Shown: piece by piece, positions 48,427-57,780 of the stretch
How the letters are laid out: each line of letters opens with the position of its first letter
Numbering within the stretch: position 1 is the first letter of the stretch
Assembly (NCBI GenBank): GCA_026394265.1
Contig: JAPKYO010000012.1
Coordinates: 1 to 64,000, forward strand
Direction: 5' to 3'
From: Candidatus Bathyarchaeota archaeon
GTDB taxonomy: Archaea; Thermoproteota; Bathyarchaeia; TCS64
DNA: 64,000 bases
Made by a program: the position numbers and the translations under genes
Notes under the pieces: generated by a model
The model's database searches: none
Seen by the model: the letters and a program-made list of their open reading frames with translations, nothing else
Told to the model about the DNA's origin: nothing

Positions 48427-48460
48427 CCTATTCTAGGCCATCGAAAGGTTTTTTATTACA

Positions 48461-48490
48461 GTCGGTATACAACTGTCGGTTTACAACCAG
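48461..48490 (+). promoter_or_regulatory. paired operator boxes before the thermosome genes
   Basis: GTCGGTATACAAC (48461-48473) and GTCGGTTTACAACCAG (48475-48490), the same 14-base spacing as at 47684-47713. They lie just downstream of a TATA-like TTTTTATTA at about 48450-48458, so a bound regulator would block initiation. Confidence 0.75.
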
Positions 48491-48502
48491 AAGTGGTACA
48501 CC

Positions 48503-48595
48503 ATGATGCGTTGCATATCGACCCTGTTCACCGTCTCAACGGAGGAGGGGGTCCTTGGTGTATCCCTTGAATATCAAATGGAGATGAATGAATGA
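48503..48595 (+). CDS. 30-codon leader ORF overlapping the thermosome start
   Basis: ATG 48503 to TGA 48593-48595, encoding MMRCISTLFTVSTEEGVLGV and ten more residues. Its stop overlaps the ATG of the chaperonin gene as ATGA, so translation could be coupled. GGAGGAGG occurs inside at about 48540-48547. Whether it is translated is unknown. Confidence 0.4.
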   Translation: MMRCISTLFTVSTEEGVLGVSLEYQMEMNE

Positions 48596-50256
48596 GCGCA
48601 CAAGGTGGAAATCAGCCCATATATATCCTCAAGGAAGGAACCGAGAGGAACACGGGCAACGACGCTCGCGGTAACAACATCATGGCCGCGAAGATCGTCG
48701 CCGAGGCCGTAAAGACAAGCCTCGGCCCCAAGGGAATGGACAAGATGCTTGTCGACAGCTTCGGCGACGTCACCATCACGAACGACGGCGCGACGATGCT
48801 GAAAGAGATGGACATCCAGCACCCCGCCGCCAAGATGATGGTAGAGGTCTCGAAGACTCAGGACTCTGAGGTCGGCGACGGCACGACGTCAGTCGTCGTC
48901 CTCGCGGGTGAACTCCTCGGCAAGGCCACGGACCTCATGGACAAGAAGGTCCACCCGACCGTCATCATCGACGGCTACAGGGCGGCACAGGAGGAGGCAC
49001 TGAAGATCCTCGACGACATAGCCATCAAAGTCAAGCCAAAGGACAAGGAGACCCTGAAGAGGGTCGCCAAGACCACGATGTCGACGAAACTCGTGAGCAG
49101 CCACAGCGGCTACCTCTCCGAGATCGCCGTCGACGCCGTCCTACAGGTCGCCGAGGAGGCGAACGGTGGGATGAAGGTCGACCTCGACATGATCAAGGTC
49201 GAGAAGAAGCCCGGAGGCTCGATGACCGACACGGTCCTCGTCAAGGGGCTCATCATCGACAAGGAGGTCGCACACAGCGACATGCCCAAGCTCGTCAAGA
49301 AGGCGAAGATCGCGCTCCTTGACGCCGCTATGGAGATCGAGAAGACCGAGTTCACGAGCAAGATCAGCATCGAGACGCCCAGCGAGATGCAGGCCTACCT
49401 CGATGAGGAGGAGAAGATGCTCCGCGACATGGTCAAGAAGGTGAAGGAGGCCGGTGTGACCGTGCTCCTCTGCCAGAAGGGCATCGACGACATGGTTCAG
49501 CACTTCCTCGCACGCGAGGGCGTCATGGCCGCGCGCAGGCTCAAGAAGAGCGACATGGAGGCCCTCGCAAAGGCGACGGGCGCCAAGGTCGTCAGCAGCG
49601 TCGACGAGCTAAGCGCCTCCGACCTCGGCTACGCCGACTCGGTCGAGGAGAAGAAGATCGGCTCGGACAAGCTCATCTTCATCGAGGGGTGCAAGAACCC
49701 CAAGGCCGTCAGCATACTCATACGCGGCGGAACCGAGAGGATCGTTGACGAGGCCGAGAGGAGCATGCACGATGCTCTCTGCGTCGTCAAGGACGTCGTT
49801 GAGACGCCCAAGATCGTCGCCGGCGGGGGCGCCGTCGACATCGAGATCGCCCGGAAGCTCCGCGCATACGCCGAGAAGCTCAAGGGCAGGGAAAGACTCG
49901 CGGTGGCAGCCTTCGCGGACGCCATCGAGGTCCTCCCGACGACCCTCGCCGAGAACGCCGGCATGGACCCCATAGACGCTATGGCAGAGCTGCAGAGCCG
50001 CCACGCCAAGGGCGAGAAGTGGGCCGGAGTCGAGGCGATGGAGGCGAAGATCGCCGACATGGAGAAGCTCGAGATCATCGAGCCCATGGTCGTCAAGGCA
50101 CAGGCAATAAAGTCCGCCACGGAGGCGGCGACGATGCTCCTAAAGATCGACGACGTGATAGCGTCGACGAAGAGCAAGGGCCCGCCGCCCGGCGCAGAGG
50201 GCATGGGCGGAATGGGCGGTATGGGAGGCATGGGTGGCATGCCCCCCATGATGTAG
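48592..50256 (+). CDS. thsA: thermosome (group II chaperonin) subunit
   Basis: 554 residues from ATG 48592. Equatorial, intermediate and apical domains in the usual order: [68 protein letters not shown] near 43-110 contains the ATP site; later [17 protein letters not shown] near 405 and the ATP-binding [14 protein letters not shown]-terminal tail [16 protein letters not shown] is the usual Gly-Met repeat lining the ring cavity. It folds proteins in an eightfold or similar double ring. Forms an operon with the second subunit 10 bases downstream and follows the ArsR-like regulator. Confidence 0.97.
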   Translation: MSAQGGNQPIYILKEGTERNTGNDARGNNIMAAKIVAEAVKTSLGPKGMDKMLVDSFGDVTITNDGATMLKEMDIQHPAAKMMVEVSKTQDSEVGDGTTSVVVLAGELLGKATDLMDKKVHPTVIIDGYRAAQEEALKILDDIAIKVKPKDKETLKRVAKTTMSTKLVSSHSGYLSEIAVDAVLQVAEEANGGMKVDLDMIKVEKKPGGSMTDTVLVKGLIIDKEVAHSDMPKLVKKAKIALLDAAMEIEKTEFTSKISIETPSEMQAYLDEEEKMLRDMVKKVKEAGVTVLLCQKGIDDMVQHFLAREGVMAARRLKKSDMEALAKATGAKVVSSVDELSASDLGYADSVEEKKIGSDKLIFIEGCKNPKAVSILIRGGTERIVDEAERSMHDALCVVKDVVETPKIVAGGGAVDIEIARKLRAYAEKLKGRERLAVAAFADAIEVLPTTLAENAGMDPIDAMAELQSRHAKGEKWAGVEAMEAKIADMEKLEIIEPMVVKAQAIKSATEAATMLLKIDDVIASTKSKGPPPGAEGMGGMGGMGGMGGMPPMM

Positions 50257-50266
50257 GTGAAACATA

Positions 50267-51913
50267 ATGGCATACCAAGGTAACCAGCAGGTAATCGTCC
50301 TCAAGGAGGACACGAAGAGGAGCCGCGGACGGGACGCGCGCCGCAGCAACATGATGGCGGGCCAGATCATAGCCGAGGTACTCAAGACGACCCTCGGCCC
50401 CCGCGGCATGGACAAGATGCTCGTCGACGGCCTGGGAGACATAACCATCACCAGCGACGGCGCAAAGGTGCTCGAAGAGATCGACGTACAGCACCCAGCG
50501 GCCAAGATGATCATCGAGGTCGCCAAGACCCAGGACAAGGAGGTCGGCGACGGCACCACAACGTCCGTCGTCTTCGCCGGTGAGCTACTGAAGAAGGCAG
50601 GCGAGCTGCTCGAGCAGGAGATTCACCCGAGCATCGTCATCAGCGGCTACCAGAAGGCAGCCGACAAGGCCCTAGAGGTCCTCAACAAGGTCGCCATGCC
50701 CGTTGACCTCAAGGACAGGGAGACCCTGCTCAAGCTCGCCAGCACCTCTATGAGGAGCAAGGCGGTCAGCAGCGACAGGGCACACCTCGCAGAGGTCGTC
50801 GTTGACGCGGTCATGCAGATCGTGGAGAAGCGCGGAAGCGAGACGATCGCCGACGTCGACAACATCCAGATCGTGAAGAAGGAGGGCAAGAGCCTCAAGG
50901 AGACCACGATGATCAAGGGAATCATCGTCGACAAGGAGGTCGTCCACGAGGGCATGCCCAAGAAGCTCAAGAACGCGAAGATCGCCCTCCTCAACGCCGC
51001 GATGGAGATCGAGAAGACCGAGATCGACGCCGAGATCAGGATAAAGACCCCCGACGGCGTCAAGGCCTTCCTAGACCAGGAGACCGAGATGCTGAAGAAG
51101 ATGGTCGACCAGGTCGCTGCATCGGGCGCTAACGTGTTGCTCTGCCAGAAGGGCATCGACGACGTCGCACAGCACTTCCTATCGAAGGCTGGCATCATGG
51201 CGGCTCGTCGCCTCAAGGAGAGCGACATGGAGAAGCTCGCCAAGGCGACCGGAGGCAAGATCGTAAACAACCTCAAGGACCTTAAGAAGGCGGACCTCGG
51301 TGTCTGCGGTCTCGTCGAGGAGAGGAAGGTCGGCAACGACAAGCTCATCTTCGTCGAGGAGTGCAAGAACCCCGCGAGCGTCGCCATCTTCATCCGCGCA
51401 GGGCTGGAGAGGATGCTCGACGAGGCGGAGAGGAGCCTGAACGACGCGCTCTACGTCGTGAGCGACGTTGCCGAGGTGCCGAAGATGGTGCCCGGCGGCG
51501 GCGCGATCGAGATGGAGCTGGCGAAGGAGGTTCGCGGCTACGCGCGCCAGGTCGGCGGGCGGGAGCAGCTTGCCATCGAGGCCTTCGCTGACGCGCTTGA
51601 GGTCATCCCGAGGACGCTGGCGGAGAACGCTGGCCTAGATCTCCTCGACACGATGGTGGCGATGAAGGCTGCCCACGAGAAGAAGAATGGCCTCAAGATG
51701 GGGGTCAACGTCTTCGAGGGCGGCGTCATCGACATGCTCAAGGAGGGCGTCATCGAGCCCATGGTGGTCAAGCAGCAGGCGATCAAGAGCAGCATCGAGG
51801 TCGCCAGCATGATCCTGAGGATCGACGACGTCGTGGCCGCGAGGAGCAGCGGTGGCCCAGGCGGCCCCGGCGGTGCGGGCGGTATGCCCCACGGCGGCGG
51901 CGACGACGAGTAA
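50267..51913 (+). CDS. thsB: thermosome (group II chaperonin) subunit, second
   Basis: 548 residues from ATG 50267. ATP site: [68 protein letters not shown] near 43-110. [19 protein letters not shown] near 408 and C-terminal [20 protein letters not shown], a different tail from the first subunit. Paralogous to thsA; the two likely form a hetero-ring. A GGTGA ribosome site precedes it. The run of T at 51920-51928 should terminate the operon. Confidence 0.97.
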   Translation: MAYQGNQQVIVLKEDTKRSRGRDARRSNMMAGQIIAEVLKTTLGPRGMDKMLVDGLGDITITSDGAKVLEEIDVQHPAAKMIIEVAKTQDKEVGDGTTTSVVFAGELLKKAGELLEQEIHPSIVISGYQKAADKALEVLNKVAMPVDLKDRETLLKLASTSMRSKAVSSDRAHLAEVVVDAVMQIVEKRGSETIADVDNIQIVKKEGKSLKETTMIKGIIVDKEVVHEGMPKKLKNAKIALLNAAMEIEKTEIDAEIRIKTPDGVKAFLDQETEMLKKMVDQVAASGANVLLCQKGIDDVAQHFLSKAGIMAARRLKESDMEKLAKATGGKIVNNLKDLKKADLGVCGLVEERKVGNDKLIFVEECKNPASVAIFIRAGLERMLDEAERSLNDALYVVSDVAEVPKMVPGGGAIEMELAKEVRGYARQVGGREQLAIEAFADALEVIPRTLAENAGLDLLDTMVAMKAAHEKKNGLKMGVNVFEGGVIDMLKEGVIEPMVVKQQAIKSSIEVASMILRIDDVVAARSSGGPGGPGGAGGMPHGGGDDE

Positions 51914-51919
51914 ACCAGA

Positions 51920-51928
51920 TTTTTTTTA
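51920..51928 (+). terminator. oligo-T terminator after the thermosome operon
   Basis: Nine T residues seven bases after the thsB stop codon; archaeal-type termination signal. Confidence 0.55.
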
Positions 51929-51994
51929 AACCGGGAGCTAATACGCTTCCTCATCAAATAATTCTCGATACTTGGCCCGTTCAGCGGGCTGTTC

Positions 51995-52393
51995 TCATGC
52001 AACTATGCCGGCTAGTCGTTGCGCGACGATTTTCCCGATGAGCACGCCGAGGATGACGAGGCCGTTCGTGGCTAGTAGGTACGAGGCGAAGCGCATGCTG
52101 TCCCCCTGCTCGAGGAGCCTGAAGGACTCGTAGCCGAATGTGCTCATGGTGGTGTATGCTCCGAGTACGCCGATGGTGAGGAGTGTCCTCGTCTCCGGGG
52201 AGACCCCTGCTGTGTACTCGGAGAGGTACATGATTGTGCCGAGGGCGAGTGTGCCGGTGAAGTTGACGGCGAGGGTCCCGAGGGGGAACCCGGATTGGCT
52301 GCTCCCCGCCCACCCGCTTATCAGGTAGCGGAGGATGGCGCCGACCATGCCGCCGAGGCCGATGAGAATGAGCGTGTTGATGTTTATCGTCAA
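51995..52393 (-). CDS. crcB: fluoride ion channel FluC/CrcB
   Basis: 132 residues, four helices. GMVGAILRYLISGW near 15-28, FPLGTLAVNFTGTLALGTI near 36-54 with the conserved Asn, and LGAYTTMSTFGYESFRLLEQGD near 77-98 with GxxTTxSTF are the CrcB signatures. Dual-topology fluoride exporters work as dimers. No fluoride riboswitch pattern is visible upstream on the minus strand (52394-52450). Confidence 0.93.
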   Translation of the reverse strand: MTININTLILIGLGGMVGAILRYLISGWAGSSQSGFPLGTLAVNFTGTLALGTIMYLSEYTAGVSPETRTLLTIGVLGAYTTMSTFGYESFRLLEQGDSMRFASYLLATNGLVILGVLIGKIVAQRLAGIVA

Positions 52394-52450
52394 GGTTAGC
52401 CCCGTGTCGTCTTCCCTCGTGGAAGTTGGAGGGGATTTAAGCGTTGAGGG

Positions 52451-53464
52451 TCAGCCGACGACCTTTTTGATGAGCCTGAGGTGGTTGCCGCCGAGTATGA
52501 GGCGGATGTACTCCTCCGAATATCCGCGTTTGACGAGTTCCTCGGTTATGGCGGGCATCTTGGAGGCGTCCTCCAGCCCCGCCGGTGTGGCGGGGATGCC
52601 GTCGAAGTCGCTGCCGAGTCCAACGTGCTCGGGGCCGACGAGGTCCACTATGTGATCGATGTGGTCGACGAGTGTCTCTACGCTGGGTTTGGTCTTGTGG
52701 ACGAAGTCGGGTGCGAAGTTCATACCCATGACGCCCCCCTTCTCGGCGAGTGCCTTGATCATCTCATCCGTCATGTTTCGGGGGTGGCTGCAGACGGCGC
52801 GGCTGTTGCTGTGGCTCGCCACGATTGGGTCCTTCGATGCCTCCAGTACGTCCCAGAAGCCGGCGTCGCTCAGGTGGCTCACGTCAACTATCATGCCGAG
52901 CCTGTTCAGCTCCTCGACGACCTCGACGCCGAGCCTGCTCAAGCCGCCCTTGGTGCGGGTGTCTGCGACTCCGTCGGCGAGGAGGTTTCGGAGGCTGTGG
53001 ACGAGTCCGACCATCCTGACGCCGAGGCGGTGGTAGACGCGGAGCATGCTTAGGCGCCCCTCGATGACGTCTGCGCCCTCGATGCTCAGCATCGCCGCGA
53101 TCCTGCCCTCCTCGTTTGCCTGCATTACCTCGGCGTAGGTGGTGACGGGTTGGACGAGTTTGGGGTACTTTTCGCACTCGGTGTAGAAGGCCTCTATCAT
53201 CTCCATCGCCGTGCGGAGTGGGTAGGCGGGTGTGGGGTCACGTTCGCTGCTTATGGCGAAGACCTGGAGGTCTACTCCGCCCTCCTTGAGGCGGGGGAGG
53301 TCTATGTGGCCGAGCTTCGACCTTTTCCCGAAGCCGACCTTGCTTCTATCCCCCCACATGCTGTCTCGGGGGCGCGTGAACTGGGGGAGTAGGCACTTGA
53401 GTGTGTCGCAGTGGGTATCCACCACGAGGGCCTGCCTGTGGAGACGTAGAGGGTACTCATCCAA
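52451..53464 (-). CDS. renal-dipeptidase family (M19) metallo-dipeptidase
   Basis: 337 residues from TTG 53464; TTG 53515 would add a less typical N terminus. VVDTHCDTL near 16-24 holds the metal His-x-Asp, AAMLSIEGADVIEGRLSMLRVYHRLGVRMVGLVHSLRN near 123-160 gives the Glu ligand and following motif, VSHLSDAGFWDVLEASKDPIVASHSNSRAVCSHPRNMTDEMI near 200-240, and VGLGSDFDGIPATPAGLED near 290. Cleaves dipeptides, some including D-residues or cysteinyl-glycine. This fits peptide use by the cell. Confidence 0.9.
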   Translation of the reverse strand: MDEYPLRLHRQALVVDTHCDTLKCLLPQFTRPRDSMWGDRSKVGFGKRSKLGHIDLPRLKEGGVDLQVFAISSERDPTPAYPLRTAMEMIEAFYTECEKYPKLVQPVTTYAEVMQANEEGRIAAMLSIEGADVIEGRLSMLRVYHRLGVRMVGLVHSLRNLLADGVADTRTKGGLSRLGVEVVEELNRLGMIVDVSHLSDAGFWDVLEASKDPIVASHSNSRAVCSHPRNMTDEMIKALAEKGGVMGMNFAPDFVHKTKPSVETLVDHIDHIVDLVGPEHVGLGSDFDGIPATPAGLEDASKMPAITEELVKRGYSEEYIRLILGGNHLRLIKKVVG

Positions 53465-53554
53465 GGCTAATCGATCAGAATACCGCCTCGGGGATAGAAG
53501 AGCCTTGGCTCCCAACGCTTATCACGGCGAGAAACGCCACTTCTCTGATCAATC

Positions 53555-53953
53555 ATGGTAAAGGTTTCACCCGAGATCAAGGCGGTCTTCGAGAAGCAGC
53601 GAGTCATCCCCATGGCGACTGCGGACAAGCACGCCCACCCCAACGTCATCCTAGTCGGAATGTGGTACTGGGCGGACGACGAGACCCTGGTCGTCTCCGA
53701 CAACTACCTGAACAAGACGAAGGCGAATCTGGAGGAGAACCCGGTCGTGGCCTTCAACGGCTACGCGGATGGAAAGAGCTACCAGATCAAGTGCAGGGTC
53801 CACTGGGAGTCCTCTGGTCCCCGCTATGATCAGATCCGGAAGATGGCGACCGGCGGGACGCGCCAGTTCCCGGGTAAGGCCGCGGTCGTCTGCGTCGTCG
53901 AAGAAGTGTATCAGGGTAGCGGCGGGGACGGGGCGGGTAAGAAACTCGCCTAG
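53555..53953 (+). CDS. pyridoxamine 5'-phosphate oxidase-like flavin-binding protein
   Basis: 132 residues. KAVFEKQRVIPMATADKHAHPNVILVGMWYWADDETLVVSDNYLNKTKANLEENPVVAF near 9-67 is the split-barrel FMN-binding pattern of small PNPOx-like proteins. C-terminal AAVVCVVEEVYQGSGGDGAGKKLA lacks the Arg and Trp of true PNPOx. Possibly an F420 or FMN-binding reductase. It overlaps the next, convergent gene by four bases. Confidence 0.78.
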   Translation: MVKVSPEIKAVFEKQRVIPMATADKHAHPNVILVGMWYWADDETLVVSDNYLNKTKANLEENPVVAFNGYADGKSYQIKCRVHWESSGPRYDQIRKMATGGTRQFPGKAAVVCVVEEVYQGSGGDGAGKKLA

Positions 53954-54303
53954 ATGACGAAGTGGTTGCCCTGCTGCCCGAGCTGATCCTGCTCGCGCTG
54001 CTTGGCGACGCCCTTCTGCATACCCTCATTCGTGATCTCAGTGTCGTACTCGATGAACTTCTCAACCATACCCATGATGGTCTGGCTCATCTCCTCAAGC
54101 TCCTCCTTAGTGAAGTTGCTCATCACCTCGGGGCTGTTGACCCACTGCATCCAGCCGGCGAGGCTCTGGCCGAGTGCCATGAAGGCGAAGCGCATGGCCT
54201 TGACCCTGTCGAGGCGGTCCTGATCCTTCTGCTCCCTGAGCTTCTTCAGCTCCTCCAGGGTCTTCTCGCTGCGCTCGACCCAGTTGACGTTGAGGGCTTC
54301 CAT
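53950..54303 (-). CDS. hypothetical helical protein, perhaps DUF2153-like
   Basis: 117 residues, nearly all helical: VERSEKTLEELKKLREQKDQDRLDRVKAMRFAFMALGQSLAGWMQWVNSPEVMSNFTKEELEEMSQTIMGMVEKFIEYDTEIT. The W-x-x-W-x-N-P-x-M and F(x)3E(x)L parts resemble a conserved archaeal family (DUF2153) as I recall it. No membrane segment. Unknown function; a four-helix bundle is likely. Confidence 0.6.
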   Translation of the reverse strand: MEALNVNWVERSEKTLEELKKLREQKDQDRLDRVKAMRFAFMALGQSLAGWMQWVNSPEVMSNFTKEELEEMSQTIMGMVEKFIEYDTEITNEGMQKGVAKQREQDQLGQQGNHFVI

Positions 54304-54391
54304 TGCGTAGATGCCTCCACTGTCGCCCCTAAAAACGTCTCCGGTCAGCCGGGTAGGGTTTAAATCAATCGTGCCTCGGGTAATTGGTGGG

Positions 54392-54478
54392 GCCGGGGTC
54401 TCCTAGCTCGGTAGGGAGCCAGCCTGGAAAGCTGGTGTCCTTATGGACTCGAGGGTTCGAATCCCTCTCCCGGCGCCA
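54392..54478 (+). tRNA. tRNA-Ser (GGA), CCA encoded
   Basis: Acceptor GCCGGGG/TCCCGGC, anticodon stem CCAGC/GCTGG, loop CTGGAAA with anticodon GGA, long variable arm, T-arm GAGGG-TTCGAAT-CCCTC, discriminator G then CCA. Type II serine tRNA reading UCC/UCU. Serine class II synthetase SerS is present at 60.9 kb. Confidence 0.93.
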
Positions 54479-54499
54479 ATTCTACACCCTCGACGACTC

Positions 54500-55225
54500 T
54501 TATGCGGTGGAGGCGTTTAAATCGACATCGTCGGGGACCCACGGCACGATCCTGATGGAGGGGTCGTGGAGCCCGTTGAGGATCGCCGCGTTCAGCAGCA
54601 GGGGCGTCAGGGACTCGACCCACTTCGAGTTCTCCAGCGGCCCGACCCTGAGGGGCCGGAGGCCGGGGATGTCCCTCACGAGCCCCATAACTGTCTCCAC
54701 CGCCGCCGCGTCGTCTCCCGCCACGAGGACGTCGAGGTCGAGTATGCCGTTTATGTCGTTGAGGTACTGGGCGGGGACCGTCTGGAAGGCGGAGACAACC
54801 CTCGCGGTGGGAACCGCCTCCTGTATTAGCTCCGCCGCAGACCTTGCCTGGTCGCGGCCCCCGGCGACGACGGGGGACCACGTGTAGAGCTTCCCGTGCC
54901 TCTTCATGGGGACGACGCAGGAGACGACTACCTGCCCCGGGGTGAACTTGTCTTTGATTGTGGCGAGGGTGGTGACGGCGGCTGAGGCGGGGAGCGTCTC
55001 GATTACGATGTCCCTTCCAGCTACGGCGTCCTCGTTGAGGGCGCCGGTGATGCTCCCCCTCATCGCGGCCTGGTAGAAGCCCCGGGCCTTCGCCTCCAGT
55101 TCCCCCGCCGCCTCCCCCGCCTTATCGACGCTCCTAGAACCCACAGTTACATCGTGCTTGAGCGAGAGGCGGAGCGCCAAGCCGCCCCCCATGTTGCCGG
55201 TCCCACCGAGGATACCGATCTTCAC
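54500..55225 (-). CDS. F420H2:NADP oxidoreductase-like protein
   Basis: 241 residues from GTG 55225; the frame is open to 55264, but KIGILGGTGNMGGGLALRL near 2-20 is the true Rossmann N terminus. VTVGSRSVDKAGEAA near 27 binds NADP; VVIETLPAS near 70 and FQTVPAQYLNDINGILDLDVLVAGDD near 145-170 follow. The fold and length match F420-dependent NADP reductase (Fno/NpdG), moving hydride between F420 and NADP. tRNA-Ser lies just downstream. Confidence 0.88.
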   Translation of the reverse strand: MKIGILGGTGNMGGGLALRLSLKHDVTVGSRSVDKAGEAAGELEAKARGFYQAAMRGSITGALNEDAVAGRDIVIETLPASAAVTTLATIKDKFTPGQVVVSCVVPMKRHGKLYTWSPVVAGGRDQARSAAELIQEAVPTARVVSAFQTVPAQYLNDINGILDLDVLVAGDDAAAVETVMGLVRDIPGLRPLRVGPLENSKWVESLTPLLLNAAILNGLHDPSIRIVPWVPDDVDLNASTA

Positions 55226-55334
55226 CAGGACACCCCATAGGTGTTTGGCGGCGGTGAATATCAACCATAAAGATCACAACATGCGCCGTTGACCGTGGAA
55301 CTCTTATAAAGCAATCAGTGCCTGTTCTAGAAAC

Positions 55335-55499
55335 ATGGCTAATCTTGGGCGTCTACTGTCCGAAGGATCGATCATCCTCCTCGTGATGGCGCTGGAGTAT
55401 TTCACGATCCGGCCCCTCATCGGGGACAACTTCGGCTGGGGGCTACTCCTCGTAACCGGGATAATCCTGATCGTCGACGTGTTGAGGAATATCCTCTGA
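55335..55499 (+). CDS. small two-helix membrane protein
   Basis: 54 residues from ATG 55335 to TGA 55497-55499. Two hydrophobic helices around ILLVMALEYFTIRP and LLLVTGIILIVDVLRNIL, joined by GDNFGWG. A CTTATAAA box lies at about 55301-55308, giving leaderless spacing. Too short for most gene finders. Function unknown. Confidence 0.65.
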   Translation: MANLGRLLSEGSIILLVMALEYFTIRPLIGDNFGWGLLLVTGIILIVDVLRNIL

Positions 55500-55515
55500 G
55501 TCCCGTGAGTGGAGG

Positions 55516-56625
55516 TCACGGCGCGAGGCTCAGATCCAGGCTCTCTCCCCAGATCATCGGCACGTAGCGGACACCCGTATCCTGCGGAGTCACATGTTCG
55601 AGCCAGAGGTGGCCGCCCCTCTCCTGCTCCAGGGCGTTCTTGAACATAGCGTAGCTGAGGATGTCCTTGCCGTGGCCGATCTCGTGGAGGTGGAGCGGCA
55701 CCAGTACGCGGCTCTGCGGCGCCAGCTTGTAGTAGTCCTCGGCATACAATCCGTCGACGTAGTGGACGAGGTAGAGGTCCACCCGCTTACCAGTGAAGTC
55801 CGGCTTGTCCCCCGGGAAGGAGCCGTCCCCCGTGTGGAGGACGCCGAAGCCCGAGACCTCGACGTAGAACCAGTCAACGGGTATCTTGGATTCGGGTGAG
55901 TTCGGGAAGCTGTGCTCCGCGGGGATGGCTGTGATCCTTACCCCCTTCACCTCGATGGTCTCCCCCGGCTTCACCCCGACGAGTGCCTGGGCGGCGAGTT
56001 CTGACCCGGTGAGGAGCTTGACCATGCTCGTGCCCGCCGGGTCCCTGACTACGCCGGGCGGGTTCGAGTCGTCGAGCCTGACCTTCTCGTCGGCGACGAC
56101 TATCTTCGCCCCGGCCTTCGCCGCGGCGACCGCGACCGCTGGGTCGAGGTGGTCGCCGTGTGGGTGGGTGATTATGAGGATGTCGAGGAGTCCGCCGACG
56201 TCGGCGATTGAGGGGGCCTCGTATGTGCCCGCCACGTCTATGCCCACCGTGGCGTCCGCGGTCTTCACGACGACGCCCATGTTGTAGATGTACCAGACCC
56301 TCATGCTCCCCTCCGGGACCTTCGCGGCGCGTATCTCCTCGACGGCGCGCCTCGTCCTGAGTTCGAGCAGCTTCGTCACCTCGGTCTGGGTGGTCACCGC
56401 GGTGGGGAAGTTGCCCGCTATGAAGTCGTCGAAGCCGAGAAGGAGCGTCCTCCGGTCCTCCGCAGCGCCCCCGGGTGGCGTCGAGACGATCCGCTCGTTC
56501 AGGGCGTCGGCGGGGCCCTCGGTGAGCTGCCCGGGCAGGAAGGGTGCCTTCAGGTATAGGGCGACGCCGAGCAGCGCGATCAGGGCGACCGGGATCAATA
56601 CGAGATAGTACCTGTGGTGCCCCAT
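55516..56625 (-). CDS. membrane-anchored metallo-beta-lactamase fold hydrolase
   Basis: 369 residues. Signal anchor at about 7-25 (YLVLIPVALIALLGVALYL), then an MBL domain: IYNMGVVVKTADATVGIDVAGTYEAPSIADVGGLLDILIITHPHGDHLDPAVAVA near 113-165, with the HxHxDH site, VRITAIPAEHSF near 230 and VLHTGDGSFPG near 260 as further metal ligands. UPF0173/UlaG-like, substrate unknown; extracellular face presumed. It ends 16 bases after the small membrane protein. Confidence 0.82.
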   Translation of the reverse strand: MGHHRYYLVLIPVALIALLGVALYLKAPFLPGQLTEGPADALNERIVSTPPGGAAEDRRTLLLGFDDFIAGNFPTAVTTQTEVTKLLELRTRRAVEEIRAAKVPEGSMRVWYIYNMGVVVKTADATVGIDVAGTYEAPSIADVGGLLDILIITHPHGDHLDPAVAVAAAKAGAKIVVADEKVRLDDSNPPGVVRDPAGTSMVKLLTGSELAAQALVGVKPGETIEVKGVRITAIPAEHSFPNSPESKIPVDWFYVEVSGFGVLHTGDGSFPGDKPDFTGKRVDLYLVHYVDGLYAEDYYKLAPQSRVLVPLHLHEIGHGKDILSYAMFKNALEQERGGHLWLEHVTPQDTGVRYVPMIWGESLDLSLAP

Positions 56626-56634
56626 GCCGGTTGC

Positions 56635-57738
56635 CTACTTCGTGACCCGCCGCATAAAGCGTCCGAGGCGATCCAACCCCTGACCGAGGGTCTCACCCTT
56701 GGTGCCTATGTTTATCCTGAGGTGCCTCTCGACGCCGAATTGGTCTCCGGGGCTGACCAAGACGCCCTCCTCCTTGAGTAGCCTCTCGGCGAACTTGGAT
56801 GAGCCGAGGCGGTTCTTGTAGCGGGGGAAGACGGTGAAGCCGCCGATGGGATCGGCGCATTTGACAAGCTCCGGGTTATCCTTACACCACTTGTTCCAGG
56901 TGCCGATGTTCGCCTGCCTGATTGACTGGTTCCTCTTTATGTAGCGTGCCCTGTTGGTGAGCAGCTTCTCCGCTATCTGCTCCCCTATGCCGCAGTGGCT
57001 GATGGTCGTGTAGTCCTTCATCACCCAGCAGCGCTCTATGATGTCCTTCTCCGCCACTATCCAGCCTATGCGCGGGCTGGTGGCCCCGAGTTTGCTTATG
57101 CTCCCCGTTATGATGCCCTTCTCGTAGAACTCGGGCGTTGGTGCAGGTTTGCCGTCGGCCTCGGAGCCGCGTAGGGCGTTGTCGCAGTGGACGTATGCGC
57201 CCACGTGCTCGGCGATCTCGCAGAGCGCCTGCATCTCCTCCTGTGTCATGATGGCGCCGGTGGGGTTGTTGGGGTTGTCGAGGAAGATCATCTTTGTGTG
57301 GCGGTTGATCTTCTCCTTCAGCTCCTTGAGGTCTGGGGTCCAGCCCTTCTCCTCGACGAGGTGGAACGGCTTCACCTTGGCGCCCAGCATACGGGCGATG
57401 CCGGTTGTCTGCTCGTACTGGGGGGCCTCCGAGAAGTATTCGTCGCCCGGCTCTAGGAGGGCGAGGTTGACGAGGAGGTTCGCCTCGCTCGTCCCCGATG
57501 TGATGAGGACGTTCTCGGGCTCAACCCTGTACCAGTCGGCTACCTGCGCCCTGAGGGCCTCGGAGCCGCAGGTCGCCCCGTACTTCATGACTGTGTCGGG
57601 GGACAGCTGGGGGACGACCTCCTTCAGTTGCAGCTTCGCCACCCCGCCACCGCCGAGGTCGATCTCAGCCTTCTCGAGAAGCCAACGCTCAAGCCTGAAA
57701 GGGTCGATCTTCAGACGCGGAGCCCCCTTACAATGCAT
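56635..57738 (-). CDS. class I/II PLP-dependent aminotransferase
   Basis: 367 residues. ITSGTSEANLLVNLALLEPGDEYFSEAPQYEQTTGIARMLGAKVKPF near 81-125, FLDNPNNPTGAIMTQEEMQALCEIAEHVGAYVHCDNALRG near 152-190 with the PLP-binding Asn and Asp, and the Schiff-base Lys in GSISKLGATSPRIGWIV near 214. Aspartate/aromatic aminotransferase-like fold type I; the substrate is open. Would produce 2-oxoacids for the ferredoxin oxidoreductase. Confidence 0.9.
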   Translation of the reverse strand: MHCKGAPRLKIDPFRLERWLLEKAEIDLGGGGVAKLQLKEVVPQLSPDTVMKYGATCGSEALRAQVADWYRVEPENVLITSGTSEANLLVNLALLEPGDEYFSEAPQYEQTTGIARMLGAKVKPFHLVEEKGWTPDLKELKEKINRHTKMIFLDNPNNPTGAIMTQEEMQALCEIAEHVGAYVHCDNALRGSEADGKPAPTPEFYEKGIITGSISKLGATSPRIGWIVAEKDIIERCWVMKDYTTISHCGIGEQIAEKLLTNRARYIKRNQSIRQANIGTWNKWCKDNPELVKCADPIGGFTVFPRYKNRLGSSKFAERLLKEEGVLVSPGDQFGVERHLRINIGTKGETLGQGLDRLGRFMRRVTK

Positions 57739-57780
57739 GTGGTGAGGGAGTTTAAAACATAAATGGAGGAAGTTGGCCGG

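Noticed and set aside
52394..52450. Fluoride riboswitch before crcB
   Set aside because: The conserved pseudoknot pattern is not visible and the leader is too short.
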